Assembly: GCA_947577065.1 (NCBI GenBank)
Contig: CANPTT010000006.1
Coordinates: 1 to 64,000 of the forward strand
Length of the DNA stretch: 64,000 nt
DNA from: an uncultured Pseudoflavonifractor sp.
Lineage (GTDB): Bacteria; Bacillota; Clostridia; Oscillospirales; Oscillospiraceae
Direction of reading: 5' to 3'
Shown: in pieces, positions 8,641-17,037 of the stretch
How positions within the stretch are numbered: position 1 is the stretch's first letter
Layout: each line of letters opens with the position of its first letter
Position numbers and translations under genes: made by a program
The notes under the pieces: model-generated
The model's input: the letters and a program-made list of their open reading frames with translations, nothing else
Database searches by the model: none
What the model was told of the DNA's origin: nothing

Positions 8641-9528
8641 ATGACGCCCCGCTCTCCCCTTCCCGCCCTTCTGGGACTCCTCACCGCCCTGTCCCTGAGC
8701 TTTTACATCTTTCAGATCCGGCAGCCGCTCCCCTCTTACACTCTGGAGGCACTGCCCGCCTATGACGGCTCTCCCGCCGTCATCCTCAACGAAAACCAGC
8801 CCGACTTTCCCGACCGGGATAAGACTCCCTTGTCCTTTGAGCGCTACAGCCAGTTAGATTACTTTGGCCGCTGCGGGGCGGCCTATGCCAATGTGGGGCC
8901 CGAGACCATGCCCACGGAGGAGCGGGGCTCCATCGGACAGGTGAAACCCTCCGGCTGGCAGACGGTGAAGTATGAGCATGTGGACGGAAAGTATCTCTAT
9001 AACCGCTGTCATCTCATTGGCTGGCAGCTCACAGGAGAGAACGCCAACGAACTGAATCTGATCACCGGCACCCGGTATCTCAATGTCCAGGGGATGCTTC
9101 CCTATGAAAACGAGATAGCCGACTACGTGAGGGAAACGGGCAACCACGTCCTTTACCGGGTGACCCCGCTCTACCGCGAAGGCGATCTTGTGGCCCACGG
9201 GGTGGAGATGGAGGCCTGGTCGGTGGAGGACGAAGGCCAGGGGATCTGTTTTCACATATACGCCTACAATGTCCAGCCAGGAGTGGTCATCGACTATGCC
9301 ACCGGGGAGAGCTGGGCGGAGGAAAATCCCCTCCCCACCGCTCCCTCCGGATCTTCCGATGAAGAGGAAGAGTCCTCCTATCTTCTCAATACAAGCTCCA
9401 AAAAATTCCACCTTCCCTCCTGTCCCGGGGTGGAGAATATCAAGCCAGACAACCGTCAGGAATATACCGGTCCCCGCTCAGCTCTCCCGGAGCAGGGCTA
9501 CCAGCCCTGTGGGACCTGTAAGCCGTAA
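8641..9528 (+). CDS. Exported DNA/RNA non-specific endonuclease with zinc-ribbon tail
   Basis: A beta-beta-alpha-metal nuclease of the streptococcal EndA/streptodornase type, 295 residues. The first ~22 residues form a hydrophobic signal or anchor segment. The core has YNRCHLIGWQLTG, holding the catalytic His of the DRGH-like motif, then a downstream Asn (NELNLITGTRYLN) expected to bind the metal. After a Ser/Glu-rich linker, the last ~50 residues carry His-Cys...Cys-x2-Cys (FHLPSCPG and CGTCKP), a small zinc-binding module found at the end of many secreted nucleases. The ORF track opens at 8509, but AAAGGAGG precedes the ATG at 8641 and a promoter lies between. Likely roles are extracellular DNA degradation or DNA uptake; no competence genes are near. 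Confidence 0.85.
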   Translation: MTPRSPLPALLGLLTALSLSFYIFQIRQPLPSYTLEALPAYDGSPAVILNENQPDFPDRDKTPLSFERYSQLDYFGRCGAAYANVGPETMPTEERGSIGQVKPSGWQTVKYEHVDGKYLYNRCHLIGWQLTGENANELNLITGTRYLNVQGMLPYENEIADYVRETGNHVLYRVTPLYREGDLVAHGVEMEAWSVEDEGQGICFHIYAYNVQPGVVIDYATGESWAEENPLPTAPSGSSDEEEESSYLLNTSSKKFHLPSCPGVENIKPDNRQEYTGPRSALPEQGYQPCGTCKP

Positions 9529-9535
9529 GACACGG

Positions 9536-9577
9536 AAAAGGGAAGCCACGCTGCGCGCAGCGTGGCTTCCCTTTTTA
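9536..9577. terminator. Bidirectional terminator between nuclease and recQ
   Basis: GGGAAGCCACGCTGC / GCAGCGTGGCTTCCC form a long perfect stem flanked by an A run and a T run, so it can serve both converging genes. Its right edge overlaps the recQ stop codon. Confidence 0.9.
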
Positions 9578-11419
9578 TTCGCCCAGATATTCTTCGATGG
9601 CCAGGAGGAAGGCTGTACCATACCTCTCCGCTTTCTTTTCCCCCACCCCGGAGACCTCCAATATCTCCGCCAGGTTCCGGGGCCGCTTGGCCGCCATGTC
9701 CGTAAGGACAGCGTTGGAGAAGATCATAAAGGGAGGCACATTTTCCTTCTGGGCCAACCGATAACGCAGCTTTTTCAGAGCCTGGAACAACCCCTCCTCC
9801 CCCTGGGCGGGAAGCCTCTCCCTCCGGCGGGGCCCCTCCTCCCGGGACAAGGGCTCGGGAGGAGGGATGAGACGCACCGAACGTTCCACCCGCTCCCCCC
9901 GGAACAACACCTCTCCCGCTTTCGCAGTGAGGAGAAGGCCCCCATACTCGCTGTCCCGAAGGAGGTAACCTTTATCCACCAGAAGCTGGATACAGCCACC
10001 GATCTCCCGGGCTGTCTCCCCCCTCATCAGGCCGTAGGTACTCAATCTGTCCAGGCCCTTCTCCCTCACTTTCTGGCTCCGGCTCCCCTTCAGGGTCTGG
10101 GCGATGAGGGATGATCCCACATGATAGCCCAGCAGATCCTGTGCCCGCTTCACACAGGAGAGGACCATCTGGGCCTGCCGGGTCACATCCTGGGTCACAA
10201 AGTCCCCCCGGCAATTTCCGCAGTTGCCGCAGGTCCCCGAATGCTCCTGTCCGAAGTAGTCCAGGAGAGAGCCCCGGTAGCACCCCTCAGCGGCACAGTA
10301 GAGCCGCATGGCCTCCAGCCGCTCATAGTCCCGGCGGATGGTCTCCTCCCGCTCAACGTCGGAGAGCTCCTTGTTGTCCCGTCCGTTCTCAAGGAGGAAA
10401 CGGGCGGTGACCAGGTCGGTGCCGCTGTAGAGGAGGATACAGTCGGCCCCCTCCCCATCCCGGCCCGCCCGGCCCGCCTCCTGATAGTAGGCCTCCAGGC
10501 TCTTTGGCATATTGTAGTGGATCACATAGCTCACATTGGACTTGTCGATTCCCATACCGAAGGCGTTGGTGGCTACCATGACGGGCTTTCTGTCAAAACG
10601 GAAATCCTCCTGATTTTGCCTCCGCTCGGCCTCCTCCAGCCCCGCATGGTACCGGGTGGCAGGAAAGCCCCGGCTTTGAAGGAGGGCGCAGACCTTCTCC
10701 ACGGCGTTCCGGGTGGAACAGTAGATGATACCGCTTTTCTCCCGGCGTTCCTCCACCAGGGCCAGCAGGGTCGCTTCCTTTTTCTTAGGACGCAGAACGT
10801 CAAAATAGAGGTTGGGCCGGTCAAAGCCGGTGACCAGGGTCAGGGGATCCTGAAGGCCCAACAGCCGGGTCATGTCCCGGCGCACCTCCCCCGTGGCGGT
10901 GGCGGTAAAGGCGGCCACCGGGGGCCGGGAGGCGAGCTGGGCAAGAAATTCTGGGATCTTCAGGTAGCTGGGCCGGAAATCCTGTCCCCACTGGGAGACA
11001 CAGTGGGCCTCGTCCACCGCCGCCAGAGAGATCTGGGTCTCTCTGCAAAGGTTCAGGAACCCCTCGGCGGCAAGGCGCTCAGGGGCTACATAGAGCAGCT
11101 TATACCGCCCCGCCCAGGCTCGGCGGTAGACTGCGCGCATCTCCTCCTCACTCTGGGAGCTGTTGAGGAAGTCGGCGCTGATCCCCACCTGCCGGAGGGC
11201 CATGACTTGGTCCTTCATCAGAGAGATCAGGGGGGAGATAACGACAGTGAGCCCAGGCAGCAGCAAGGCGGGGATCTGGTAGCACAGGGATTTTCCGCCC
11301 CCGGTGGGCATGACCCCCAACACATCCCGGCCTGACAGGATCCCATCGATCAGCTTCTCCTGTCCGGGGCGGAAGCCCTCATGGCCAAAATATTTTTTCA
11401 GCGCCTCCAGCTTGTCCAC
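9575..11419 (-). CDS. recQ: ATP-dependent DNA helicase RecQ
   Basis: 3'-5' DNA helicase acting in recombination repair, 614 residues. Domains in order: SF2 helicase with Walker A TGGGKSLCYQ, the DEAH box with CVSQWGQDFRPSY, TATATGEVRRD, and the second RecA lobe ending in the QEAGRAGRDG motif VI. The four-cysteine RQC zinc site follows (C...CG-NCGNCRGDF), then the winged helix and an HRDC domain at the C-terminus. The ORF track opens 28 codons earlier, but AAAGGAGGGG stands five bases before a GTG that begins VDKLEALKKYFG, so I take that GTG. The ATG of MGYHGENR at 11461 is the alternative. The gene ends in a bidirectional terminator facing the nuclease gene. Confidence 0.94.
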   Translation of the reverse strand: MDKLEALKKYFGHEGFRPGQEKLIDGILSGRDVLGVMPTGGGKSLCYQIPALLLPGLTVVISPLISLMKDQVMALRQVGISADFLNSSQSEEEMRAVYRRAWAGRYKLLYVAPERLAAEGFLNLCRETQISLAAVDEAHCVSQWGQDFRPSYLKIPEFLAQLASRPPVAAFTATATGEVRRDMTRLLGLQDPLTLVTGFDRPNLYFDVLRPKKKEATLLALVEERREKSGIIYCSTRNAVEKVCALLQSRGFPATRYHAGLEEAERRQNQEDFRFDRKPVMVATNAFGMGIDKSNVSYVIHYNMPKSLEAYYQEAGRAGRDGEGADCILLYSGTDLVTARFLLENGRDNKELSDVEREETIRRDYERLEAMRLYCAAEGCYRGSLLDYFGQEHSGTCGNCGNCRGDFVTQDVTRQAQMVLSCVKRAQDLLGYHVGSSLIAQTLKGSRSQKVREKGLDRLSTYGLMRGETAREIGGCIQLLVDKGYLLRDSEYGGLLLTAKAGEVLFRGERVERSVRLIPPPEPLSREEGPRRRERLPAQGEEGLFQALKKLRYRLAQKENVPPFMIFSNAVLTDMAAKRPRNLAEILEVSGVGEKKAERYGTAFLLAIEEYLGE

Positions 11420-11539
11420 TTCATCCCCTCCTTTTCTGCGGTTTTCTCCATGATAGCCCATTTTTTTCTTGGGTGCAAGGGGCAAAAGCAGGGGAGACGG
11501 CACAGCCCGGCTGTACCGTCTCCCCTTTCTTCCTCTTTT

Positions 11540-13555
11540 TTACGCTTGGGCCAACTTCTGGCCCAGGAGATACCCCTCGGTAAGAGTACGGCCCACAGCC
11601 ACGCCCACCACATACTCAGGATAGTTGTGGGCGAAGAACCCGCCGGAGCAGTCACCGGCGGCGTAGAGCCCCTCGATGGGGTTGGAGCCGGTATCCAACA
11701 CCTGCATTCCTGTGTTGATCCGCAAACCGTCCAGGGTGCACAGCAGACTGGCCCCCTGGCGGCAGCCGAAGAAAGGCGCGGTCTTCAGGGGCTGCATCCG
11801 CTCGCTCTCCTTGCCAAAGTCCTCATCCCTCCCCTTCTCGCACAGCTCATTATACCGCTTCACGGTGGCCAGGAAGGTATCCACCGGCATATCCAGTTTC
11901 TCCGCCAGTTCCTCCAGGGTATCCGCCCGTTGGACAAAGCCGGCCTGCTCCATTCCCATCAGCAGTCCCATCTCCGCCTCGGGACTAAATATCTGAAGCT
12001 TTCCACCGCTCTTGCTGGGCAGGATCCGGGCACAGCCAATGGCCTGAAAGTGAGCGATCTGCTCCATCCAGGCGCTGTCATAGATAGTGTTGTACAGGTG
12101 CTCCGGCTCCATATAGGCGGCGTGAAGGACAAAGTCATAGGGCAGACTCTCGTTGCAAAAACGCTCTCCCCGCAGGTTCACCTTCAGCCAGGGCTGGGAC
12201 CCCAGGTGGAAATAGCCACTCTTATCCCAGTTGCCATCGGAGAGCTGTCCGGGGGCGATGGTCCCCCGGTCAAAAAGCATGGCGGTAGCCTCTGGATCCT
12301 TATCCGCCCCCAGCCACATGGCGGCTTTGATCCCATCGCCGGTATCCAGGGGGGTAGCATCGGCCTCCACCGTGCTCTGGAAGGCGCAGGGGTTCAGGGC
12401 AGCCAGCATGGTCTTCTCATAGGCGTAACCACCGCAGCACAGGGCCACACCCTTGTTGGCGTTGATGCGGAGGTACCCCGTTCCATCCTTCACGATAGCC
12501 CCGGTGACCCTCCCGGCAGTGTTCTGCTCCAGCTTTACCAGGACGGTCTCATACCGGATCTGACCCTCCTTCTCCAGGAGAAGGGTAGTCAGGCTGGAAA
12601 GACCGTAGGCAGAGGTGGCCTCGCTGTAATCATGTTCAGGGATGTCATCTTGGAAGTTGTGCATAGTGGGGACCACATGGTAGACCCCGTGATCCTCCGC
12701 CCCCAGATCCCACTCCATATGTAATTTCACATCGGGGTTATACCTTTTCACTACGCCGGCATACCAATCCACTGCTTCCCCGCTGTGATCCAGCCAGAGA
12801 CGGATGAGCCGCTCATCACAGCGGTGGCTCGCATAGCGGCACAGCTCGGCGGCCAACTTGTCCTTGTCCACGCTCACCCCGGCCTCCCTGGCCGCCGCGG
12901 TGTCCACCGCACCGATCCAATGCCGCTCGGTCATACTGGAGACGGCCTTCTCCACCACCAGCACCTTGGCCCCCAGCTCGGCGGCCCGGGCCGCTGTCAT
13001 CAGGCCGGCGTTGCCGGCTCCCACCACCAGGACCTCAGTCTCCAGAGTCTCCCGTATGGCGCTCTCATCAATCTCCGGAGCCTTCCCCAGCCAATCCGTG
13101 TCAGGGCCTACGGTGATCTGCTCCACCACCTGGGGCGCAGGGGCCACCACCGCCCCGCCGCTGGCCTGGGCAATACAGTCGGCCGCGGCGGTACGGACGG
13201 CGCCACTGGTAAGACTGGCTCCGGTGACGCCGTCAATGGCGCTGCCCTGTGCGTCCAGCACCTGCTTCGCCAAGGCGTCGGCGGCCGCGGCTCCCACGTT
13301 CGCCGTCTCACCGCTGGCGTCTACCACCACATCGGTGATCGCGTTGGCGTCAAAAGTCATGGTGACGGTCACCTCGCCGTGGTATCCGGCGGCAGAGGCG
13401 GTGTAGGTCCCGGGGGTATAGAGCCCCTTGGCCTCGGGCGTGGGGGCAACCGGGCCATCCTTGCAGGCCGACAGCAGACCCATGCCCGCAATACCTACGG
13501 CTCCCGCTGCAATACCCTTTACAAATTCTCTCCGGGATATCTCCTTTTTTGCCAT
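11540..13555 (-). CDS. Tat-exported lipoprotein FMN/FAD oxidoreductase (fumarate-reductase-like)
   Basis: A 671-residue extracytoplasmic flavoprotein. The N-terminus has a twin-arginine motif (SRREFVKG) and a lipobox ending at Cys31 (LLSAC), so it is probably a Tat-exported lipoprotein. Residues about 45-130 form an FMN-binding domain with the flavinylation motif DGVTGAS (108-114). From about 174 an FAD_binding_2 domain begins with VLVVGAGNAGLMTAARAAE. It resembles the flavoprotein of fumarate and urocanate reductases but has no haem motif. Where those and the two paralogues at the right end of the window have HHTMGG, this protein has LLCTLDG, so the substrate or chemistry should differ. The ATG with GGGTGG upstream is taken, 26 codons inside the track ORF. 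A divergent LysR gene probably controls it. Confidence 0.85.
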   Translation of the reverse strand: MAKKEISRREFVKGIAAGAVGIAGMGLLSACKDGPVAPTPEAKGLYTPGTYTASAAGYHGEVTVTMTFDANAITDVVVDASGETANVGAAAADALAKQVLDAQGSAIDGVTGASLTSGAVRTAAADCIAQASGGAVVAPAPQVVEQITVGPDTDWLGKAPEIDESAIRETLETEVLVVGAGNAGLMTAARAAELGAKVLVVEKAVSSMTERHWIGAVDTAAAREAGVSVDKDKLAAELCRYASHRCDERLIRLWLDHSGEAVDWYAGVVKRYNPDVKLHMEWDLGAEDHGVYHVVPTMHNFQDDIPEHDYSEATSAYGLSSLTTLLLEKEGQIRYETVLVKLEQNTAGRVTGAIVKDGTGYLRINANKGVALCCGGYAYEKTMLAALNPCAFQSTVEADATPLDTGDGIKAAMWLGADKDPEATAMLFDRGTIAPGQLSDGNWDKSGYFHLGSQPWLKVNLRGERFCNESLPYDFVLHAAYMEPEHLYNTIYDSAWMEQIAHFQAIGCARILPSKSGGKLQIFSPEAEMGLLMGMEQAGFVQRADTLEELAEKLDMPVDTFLATVKRYNELCEKGRDEDFGKESERMQPLKTAPFFGCRQGASLLCTLDGLRINTGMQVLDTGSNPIEGLYAAGDCSGGFFAHNYPEYVVGVAVGRTLTEGYLLGQKLAQA

Positions 13556-13617
13556 ATGTGTTTTCCACCCTTTCTTTGTTTTGCGGCTTATCTGTGAAAA
13601 CTGTAACATATTTTCTC

Positions 13618-13646
13618 TTGAAAATCGAATCATTTTATTCTATTAT
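13618..13646 (+). promoter_or_regulatory. Promoter of the divergent lysR gene
   Basis: TTGAAA, a 17-nt spacer and TATTAT, placed 35 nt before the lysR start, in the 125-nt region shared with the flavoprotein gene. Confidence 0.7.
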
Positions 13647-13647
13647 T

Positions 13648-13664
13648 GATAAGCAATATTTATC
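13648..13664. promoter_or_regulatory. Candidate LysR operator (dyad)
   Basis: GATAA and TTATC form an inverted repeat with a 7-nt centre (GATAAGCAATATTTATC), AT-rich and directly downstream of the lysR -10. The position suits autorepression by the LysR protein together with control of the divergent flavoprotein. Inferred from symmetry and position only. Confidence 0.45.
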
Positions 13665-13680
13665 GATCGGAGGGATGGAT

Positions 13681-14574
13681 ATGACACTCCAAGCCCTGCG
13701 CTGTTTTGCGGCGGTGGCAAAATATCTAAGCTACGCCGAAGCCTCCAAGCAGCTCTATGTCTCTCAGCCCGCCGTCTCCCACCAGATCAAACAGCTGGAG
13801 ACCGAATTAGGTGTACGGCTGTTTGACCGGACCCAGAGGACCGTACGCCTGACCTCGGCGGGAGCCCTCTTCTACACCCAGGTGCCGGACATATTGAACC
13901 GGCTGGACTTGGCTGTGGAGCATGTCCAACGAAATCCCCGGTTTACCGACACCCTCACCATCGGTTGTGAAAGCACCATCCGGTTGGAGCTTTTGCCCCG
14001 GATCTACCAAGAGTTCCAGCGGGTCTGCCCCTCCGTGTGTATCAACACCGTGGAAACCTCCGGTATTGACCAGCGAAGGCAGCCTCTGTCCGATCGACTG
14101 GATGTGGTCTTCTCCTCCGAGTATGCCACTGCCTGTCCTCCGGGGATCCGGTATGTCCCCCTGCTTCAAGGGTCCTTCCGCTGCGTTCTTCCGGTATGGC
14201 ACCGGCTGGCAAAGCGGGAGGAGCTCTCCGCCCAGGATCTGCTCGGGGAGACCCTGATCTTTCTTGAACCCTCCCACTGTCCTCCCACCATGGAACGAGT
14301 CCAGGATGATCTCCGCCGGGAATGCCGCGACATCAACACCTATCTCAGCAGCTCCGCTATCTATACCGGGGCTATGATCCAGGGCGGCCTTGGCATCGCC
14401 GTCATGCCCAGCTTTGTCTGCCCCGAGGATCCCCAGCTGTCAGCCATTCCCTTCCGCACCAAAGCGGCGGTAGAGTATGGCATCGCTTGGCACAGTTACG
14501 ATACCTCGGAAAAGGTGCGGCAGTTTGTTCGCATTGCCCGCCAGCTCTACGACAAGGAGGGTGGTTTTTCTTGA
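13681..14574 (+). CDS. LysR-family transcriptional regulator
   Basis: A 297-residue LysR-type regulator. The N-terminal winged helix-turn-helix (about residues 1-60: LRCFAAVAKYLSYAEASKQL, then VSQPAVSHQIKQLE) is followed by a two-lobed periplasmic-binding-protein-like effector domain. The start is the second ATG of ATGGATATG, because GGAGGG abuts the first and lies six bases before the second; this removes 44 codons of the track ORF. It is transcribed away from the Tat flavoprotein, with a candidate dyad operator in the shared 125-nt region, so it most likely activates that gene in response to its substrate. The effector is unknown. Confidence 0.9.
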   Translation: MTLQALRCFAAVAKYLSYAEASKQLYVSQPAVSHQIKQLETELGVRLFDRTQRTVRLTSAGALFYTQVPDILNRLDLAVEHVQRNPRFTDTLTIGCESTIRLELLPRIYQEFQRVCPSVCINTVETSGIDQRRQPLSDRLDVVFSSEYATACPPGIRYVPLLQGSFRCVLPVWHRLAKREELSAQDLLGETLIFLEPSHCPPTMERVQDDLRRECRDINTYLSSSAIYTGAMIQGGLGIAVMPSFVCPEDPQLSAIPFRTKAAVEYGIAWHSYDTSEKVRQFVRIARQLYDKEGGFS

Positions 14575-14599
14575 CAGGATCCGCCGGGGCTTTTATGAT
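14571..14599 (+). promoter_or_regulatory. Promoter of the DUF815 ATPase gene
   Basis: TTGACA overlaps the stop codon of the LysR gene (TTCTTGACA) and is followed after 17 nt by TATGAT; the ATPase start is 30 nt further on. Confidence 0.75.
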
Positions 14600-14628
14600 A
14601 GAGAAAAACTCAAAAGGAGATACGCCTT

Positions 14629-15795
14629 ATGGATATGACCGCTCTTCTCCGTCGCCTCACCAGTCTCTCCGCCTTTCATGAGCTGTATGAGAAACCCATC
14701 TTCCAGGCTTCCCTGGACTTGGTCAAGGCCTTAGACCGGTGGGAACCCTCCGCCGCCCTTACCGCCTGGGGCTCCCTGCTCTCCCAGCTGGACCGGTATG
14801 GCTTTGACAGCCTGGGCGCCTGGCTCCGGGACCAGCTTCTCTTCAGTGACGCCCCCTGGCCCCGCTCCGTAGCTGAAGGGCAGGAGCTTCCCAGTCTGGA
14901 GAGCCGCGCCCATCGGGATGTGGAGACACTCTCCGCTCTGGGGTCTCTGGACCTCTCTCCTCTTCTGTCAGACCTGGACCTCCCTCCCTGGGCCCCCGGT
15001 CCCTCCTTTTCCTTCCAAGAGTTGCGGGACCAGTACCTTACCCAGGGCTGTGGTCCCTTTGCCCGACACCGGGCCTTCCTATGGGAGGATGGTCAGCTCC
15101 TCCCCATAGAAAACCCGGATGTGCCCACCCAGTCTGAGCTGATGGGCTACCGCCGCCAGCGGGATCAGGTGGAGGCCAATACCCGCGCCCTTCTCTCAGG
15201 AAAGCAAGTGAACAACGTGCTTCTCTTCGGGGACAGCGGCACAGGTAAGTCGGCCACCGTCAAATCTCTTCTGGGACTGCCGGATACACGGGAGCTGCGG
15301 CTCATTGAGATCCAAAAAAACAGCGTTGACCGGCTCCCCCGGCTCATCCGTTCCCTGGCGGGACGGCGGCAAAAGTTTATCCTCTTCATTGACGACCTGG
15401 CCTTTGACGAAGACGACATGACCTACTCTGTCCTAAAGACCATCCTGGAGGGTGGCTTGGAGCCCCGCCCCGCCAACGTGGCGATCTACGCCACATCCAA
15501 CCGCCGAAACCTGGTCCGCCAGACCTTCTCCAGCCGCGCGGGGGACGAGGTCGACCGTGAGGAAACCATTCAGGAAAAGACCGCCCTGGCCGACCGCTTT
15601 GGCCTGCGGATCCCCTATCTGGGGCTTTCCAAAGCAGAGTATCTGGAACTGGTTGAGCACCTGGCAGGCCGGGCGGTCCTAACGATCTCTCCAGACTCCC
15701 TTAGGGCCCAGGCCATCCGTTGGGATGCCCGCCATCCGGGCCGATCCCCCCGAAGTGCCCAGCAGTTCATTGCCAGTCTGAAAAACGAAAGCTAA
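14629..15795 (+). CDS. AAA+ ATPase of the DUF815 family
   Basis: A 388-residue ATP-binding protein. The N-terminal half (about 1-165) is variable and rich in Leu and Ser. The DUF815 AAA+ core follows, with Walker A GDSGTGKS at about 201-208, Walker B FILFIDDLAF near 250, the sensor region YATSNRRNLV, and SPRSAQQFIASL at the end. No transmembrane segment is seen. AAGGAGA precedes the ATG. The gene has its own promoter and terminator, so neighbours give no functional hint. Family members are widespread in bacteria; I know of no firmly established role. Confidence 0.85.
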   Translation: MDMTALLRRLTSLSAFHELYEKPIFQASLDLVKALDRWEPSAALTAWGSLLSQLDRYGFDSLGAWLRDQLLFSDAPWPRSVAEGQELPSLESRAHRDVETLSALGSLDLSPLLSDLDLPPWAPGPSFSFQELRDQYLTQGCGPFARHRAFLWEDGQLLPIENPDVPTQSELMGYRRQRDQVEANTRALLSGKQVNNVLLFGDSGTGKSATVKSLLGLPDTRELRLIEIQKNSVDRLPRLIRSLAGRRQKFILFIDDLAFDEDDMTYSVLKTILEGGLEPRPANVAIYATSNRRNLVRQTFSSRAGDEVDREETIQEKTALADRFGLRIPYLGLSKAEYLELVEHLAGRAVLTISPDSLRAQAIRWDARHPGRSPRSAQQFIASLKNES

Positions 15796-15803
15796 ACCGA
15801 TAC

Positions 15804-15844
15804 AAAAAGGCGGCTTTTGGGTCTTGGCCCAAAAGCCGCCTTTT
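15804..15844. terminator. Bidirectional terminator between DUF815 gene and Ig-like protein gene
   Basis: AAAAGGCGGCTTTTGGG and CCCAAAAGCCGCCTTTT form a nearly perfect 17-bp stem with a 5-7-nt loop; A and T runs on either side serve both converging genes. Confidence 0.9.
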
Positions 15845-15863
15845 AACAGGCATTTCAAAAATA

Positions 15864-16898
15864 TCAGAAATTGCATCGGACAACGCATTTCAGCGTCACG
15901 CCGTCCACTGTAGCGGTGACCCGGCAGGTGCCCTTGCTCACCGCGGTGACCGTACCGTCAGCCCCGACCGTGGCAACCGTGGCGTCGCTTGTGGCCCAGG
16001 CCACCGCCGAGCTGGTCCCTGAGACGATGAGCCGCCAGGTCTCCCCCGCCCGGCTCAGCGTAAAGTCCTCTCGGTTCAGGGACAGGTTGGAGTTGGATAT
16101 GGTGGGTTGGGATGTAGATGTAGTCGGCGTTGTCGTGGACGGGGCTGACGGGGCACTGCCGGAGAAATTACAGCGGACGATACATTTCCGCTCCCCCACG
16201 CCCTCAATGCTGGCGGTAATGGTCACCGTGCCCTTGGATACCGCCGTCACAAGACCGTTCCAGGACACTGACGCCACGTTGGGATCGCTGGACTTCCACA
16301 CCACATCCCCATGGGCGTCCGCCGGGGTCAGGGTAACCTTGAACTGATAGGTCTCTCCCACGCCAAAGAAGGAGATATCCTCCCGGCTGATCTTAAAATC
16401 GGTGGGCGTCACCAGGGGAACCGAGGGCGTCTGTACCCCTACGGTAGGCACAGGGGTCGGATCCAGGGAAGGCTGCACCGAGGGCTGCTCCGGGGTGGGG
16501 ATCGGAGTGGGGGTGACGCTCTCCACAGGGGGAGGCATACTGCCTTCCGGTTGGGGATCCTTCTCCCCCCCCAATCCAAGCAGAGGCTTCACCAAGGAAA
16601 AGACGATCCCCGCAGCGGCAATGATAAGGGCCAGGGACAGCACCCAGCTGATGATGCTGCGCACCGAGGGACCATCCCCCCGGGGTCGGCTGGACCGGGA
16701 AGGCTTTGCCAGCCGGCGGCCGCCCCGAACGGGCAGGTCGTCGTCATAGTACTCCTCTTCATCCATGGTAGCCGGGTCGTCCCAGCGGCCTGTTCCGTCC
16801 TCATTGCAGAAGGGGCAGTGTTTATAGCTGGCGGCATACATTTCACCGCAATATTCACATTTGATAAGATCCTCCTTGGTCCCGTTCCTTCGTGCCAT
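15864..16898 (-). CDS. Membrane protein: zinc ribbon, TM helix, two bacterial Ig-like (Big_2) domains
   Basis: A 344-residue protein of unknown role. Residues 14-31 form a zinc ribbon (CEYCG then CPFCN) in a cytoplasmic N-terminus with an acidic stretch and a basic stretch. One transmembrane helix spans about 82-105. A Pro/Thr linker (TPTPIPTPEQPS region) leads to two extracellular Big_2 modules with the typical WKSSDPNVASVSWNGLVTA and WATSDATVATVGADG strands. The modules end in similar CIVRCNF and CVVRCNF strands. The start is the ATG after AGGAGGG, 20 codons inside the track ORF, and fits the promoter at 16930-16958. A cytoplasmic zinc ribbon joined to surface adhesion-type domains is a recurrent Clostridia architecture; function cannot be stated. 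Confidence 0.8.
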   Translation of the reverse strand: MARRNGTKEDLIKCEYCGEMYAASYKHCPFCNEDGTGRWDDPATMDEEEYYDDDLPVRGGRRLAKPSRSSRPRGDGPSVRSIISWVLSLALIIAAAGIVFSLVKPLLGLGGEKDPQPEGSMPPPVESVTPTPIPTPEQPSVQPSLDPTPVPTVGVQTPSVPLVTPTDFKISREDISFFGVGETYQFKVTLTPADAHGDVVWKSSDPNVASVSWNGLVTAVSKGTVTITASIEGVGERKCIVRCNFSGSAPSAPSTTTPTTSTSQPTISNSNLSLNREDFTLSRAGETWRLIVSGTSSAVAWATSDATVATVGADGTVTAVSKGTCRVTATVDGVTLKCVVRCNF

Positions 16899-16929
16899 AG
16901 CATTCCCTCCTGATGCTTTTTCTGCTCCT

Positions 16930-16958
16930 ATTTTACACGCTTCCCCCCTTATCGTCAA
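16930..16958 (-). promoter_or_regulatory. Promoter of the zinc-ribbon/Big_2 gene
   Basis: Read on the minus strand: TTGACG, a 17-nt spacer and TAAAAT, 32 nt before the start codon. Confidence 0.7.
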
Positions 16959-17037
16959 CTTGATTTAGGGAAGTTTCATCAATTTGTAATGAAATCGCGG
17001 CTTTGGTCGTCAAAGAGAGAACGTCACATTTTGTCCG

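Noticed and set aside
10121-11335. 404-codon ORF antisense to recQ
   Set aside because: Shadow of RecQ codons, no RBS, no recognisable fold.
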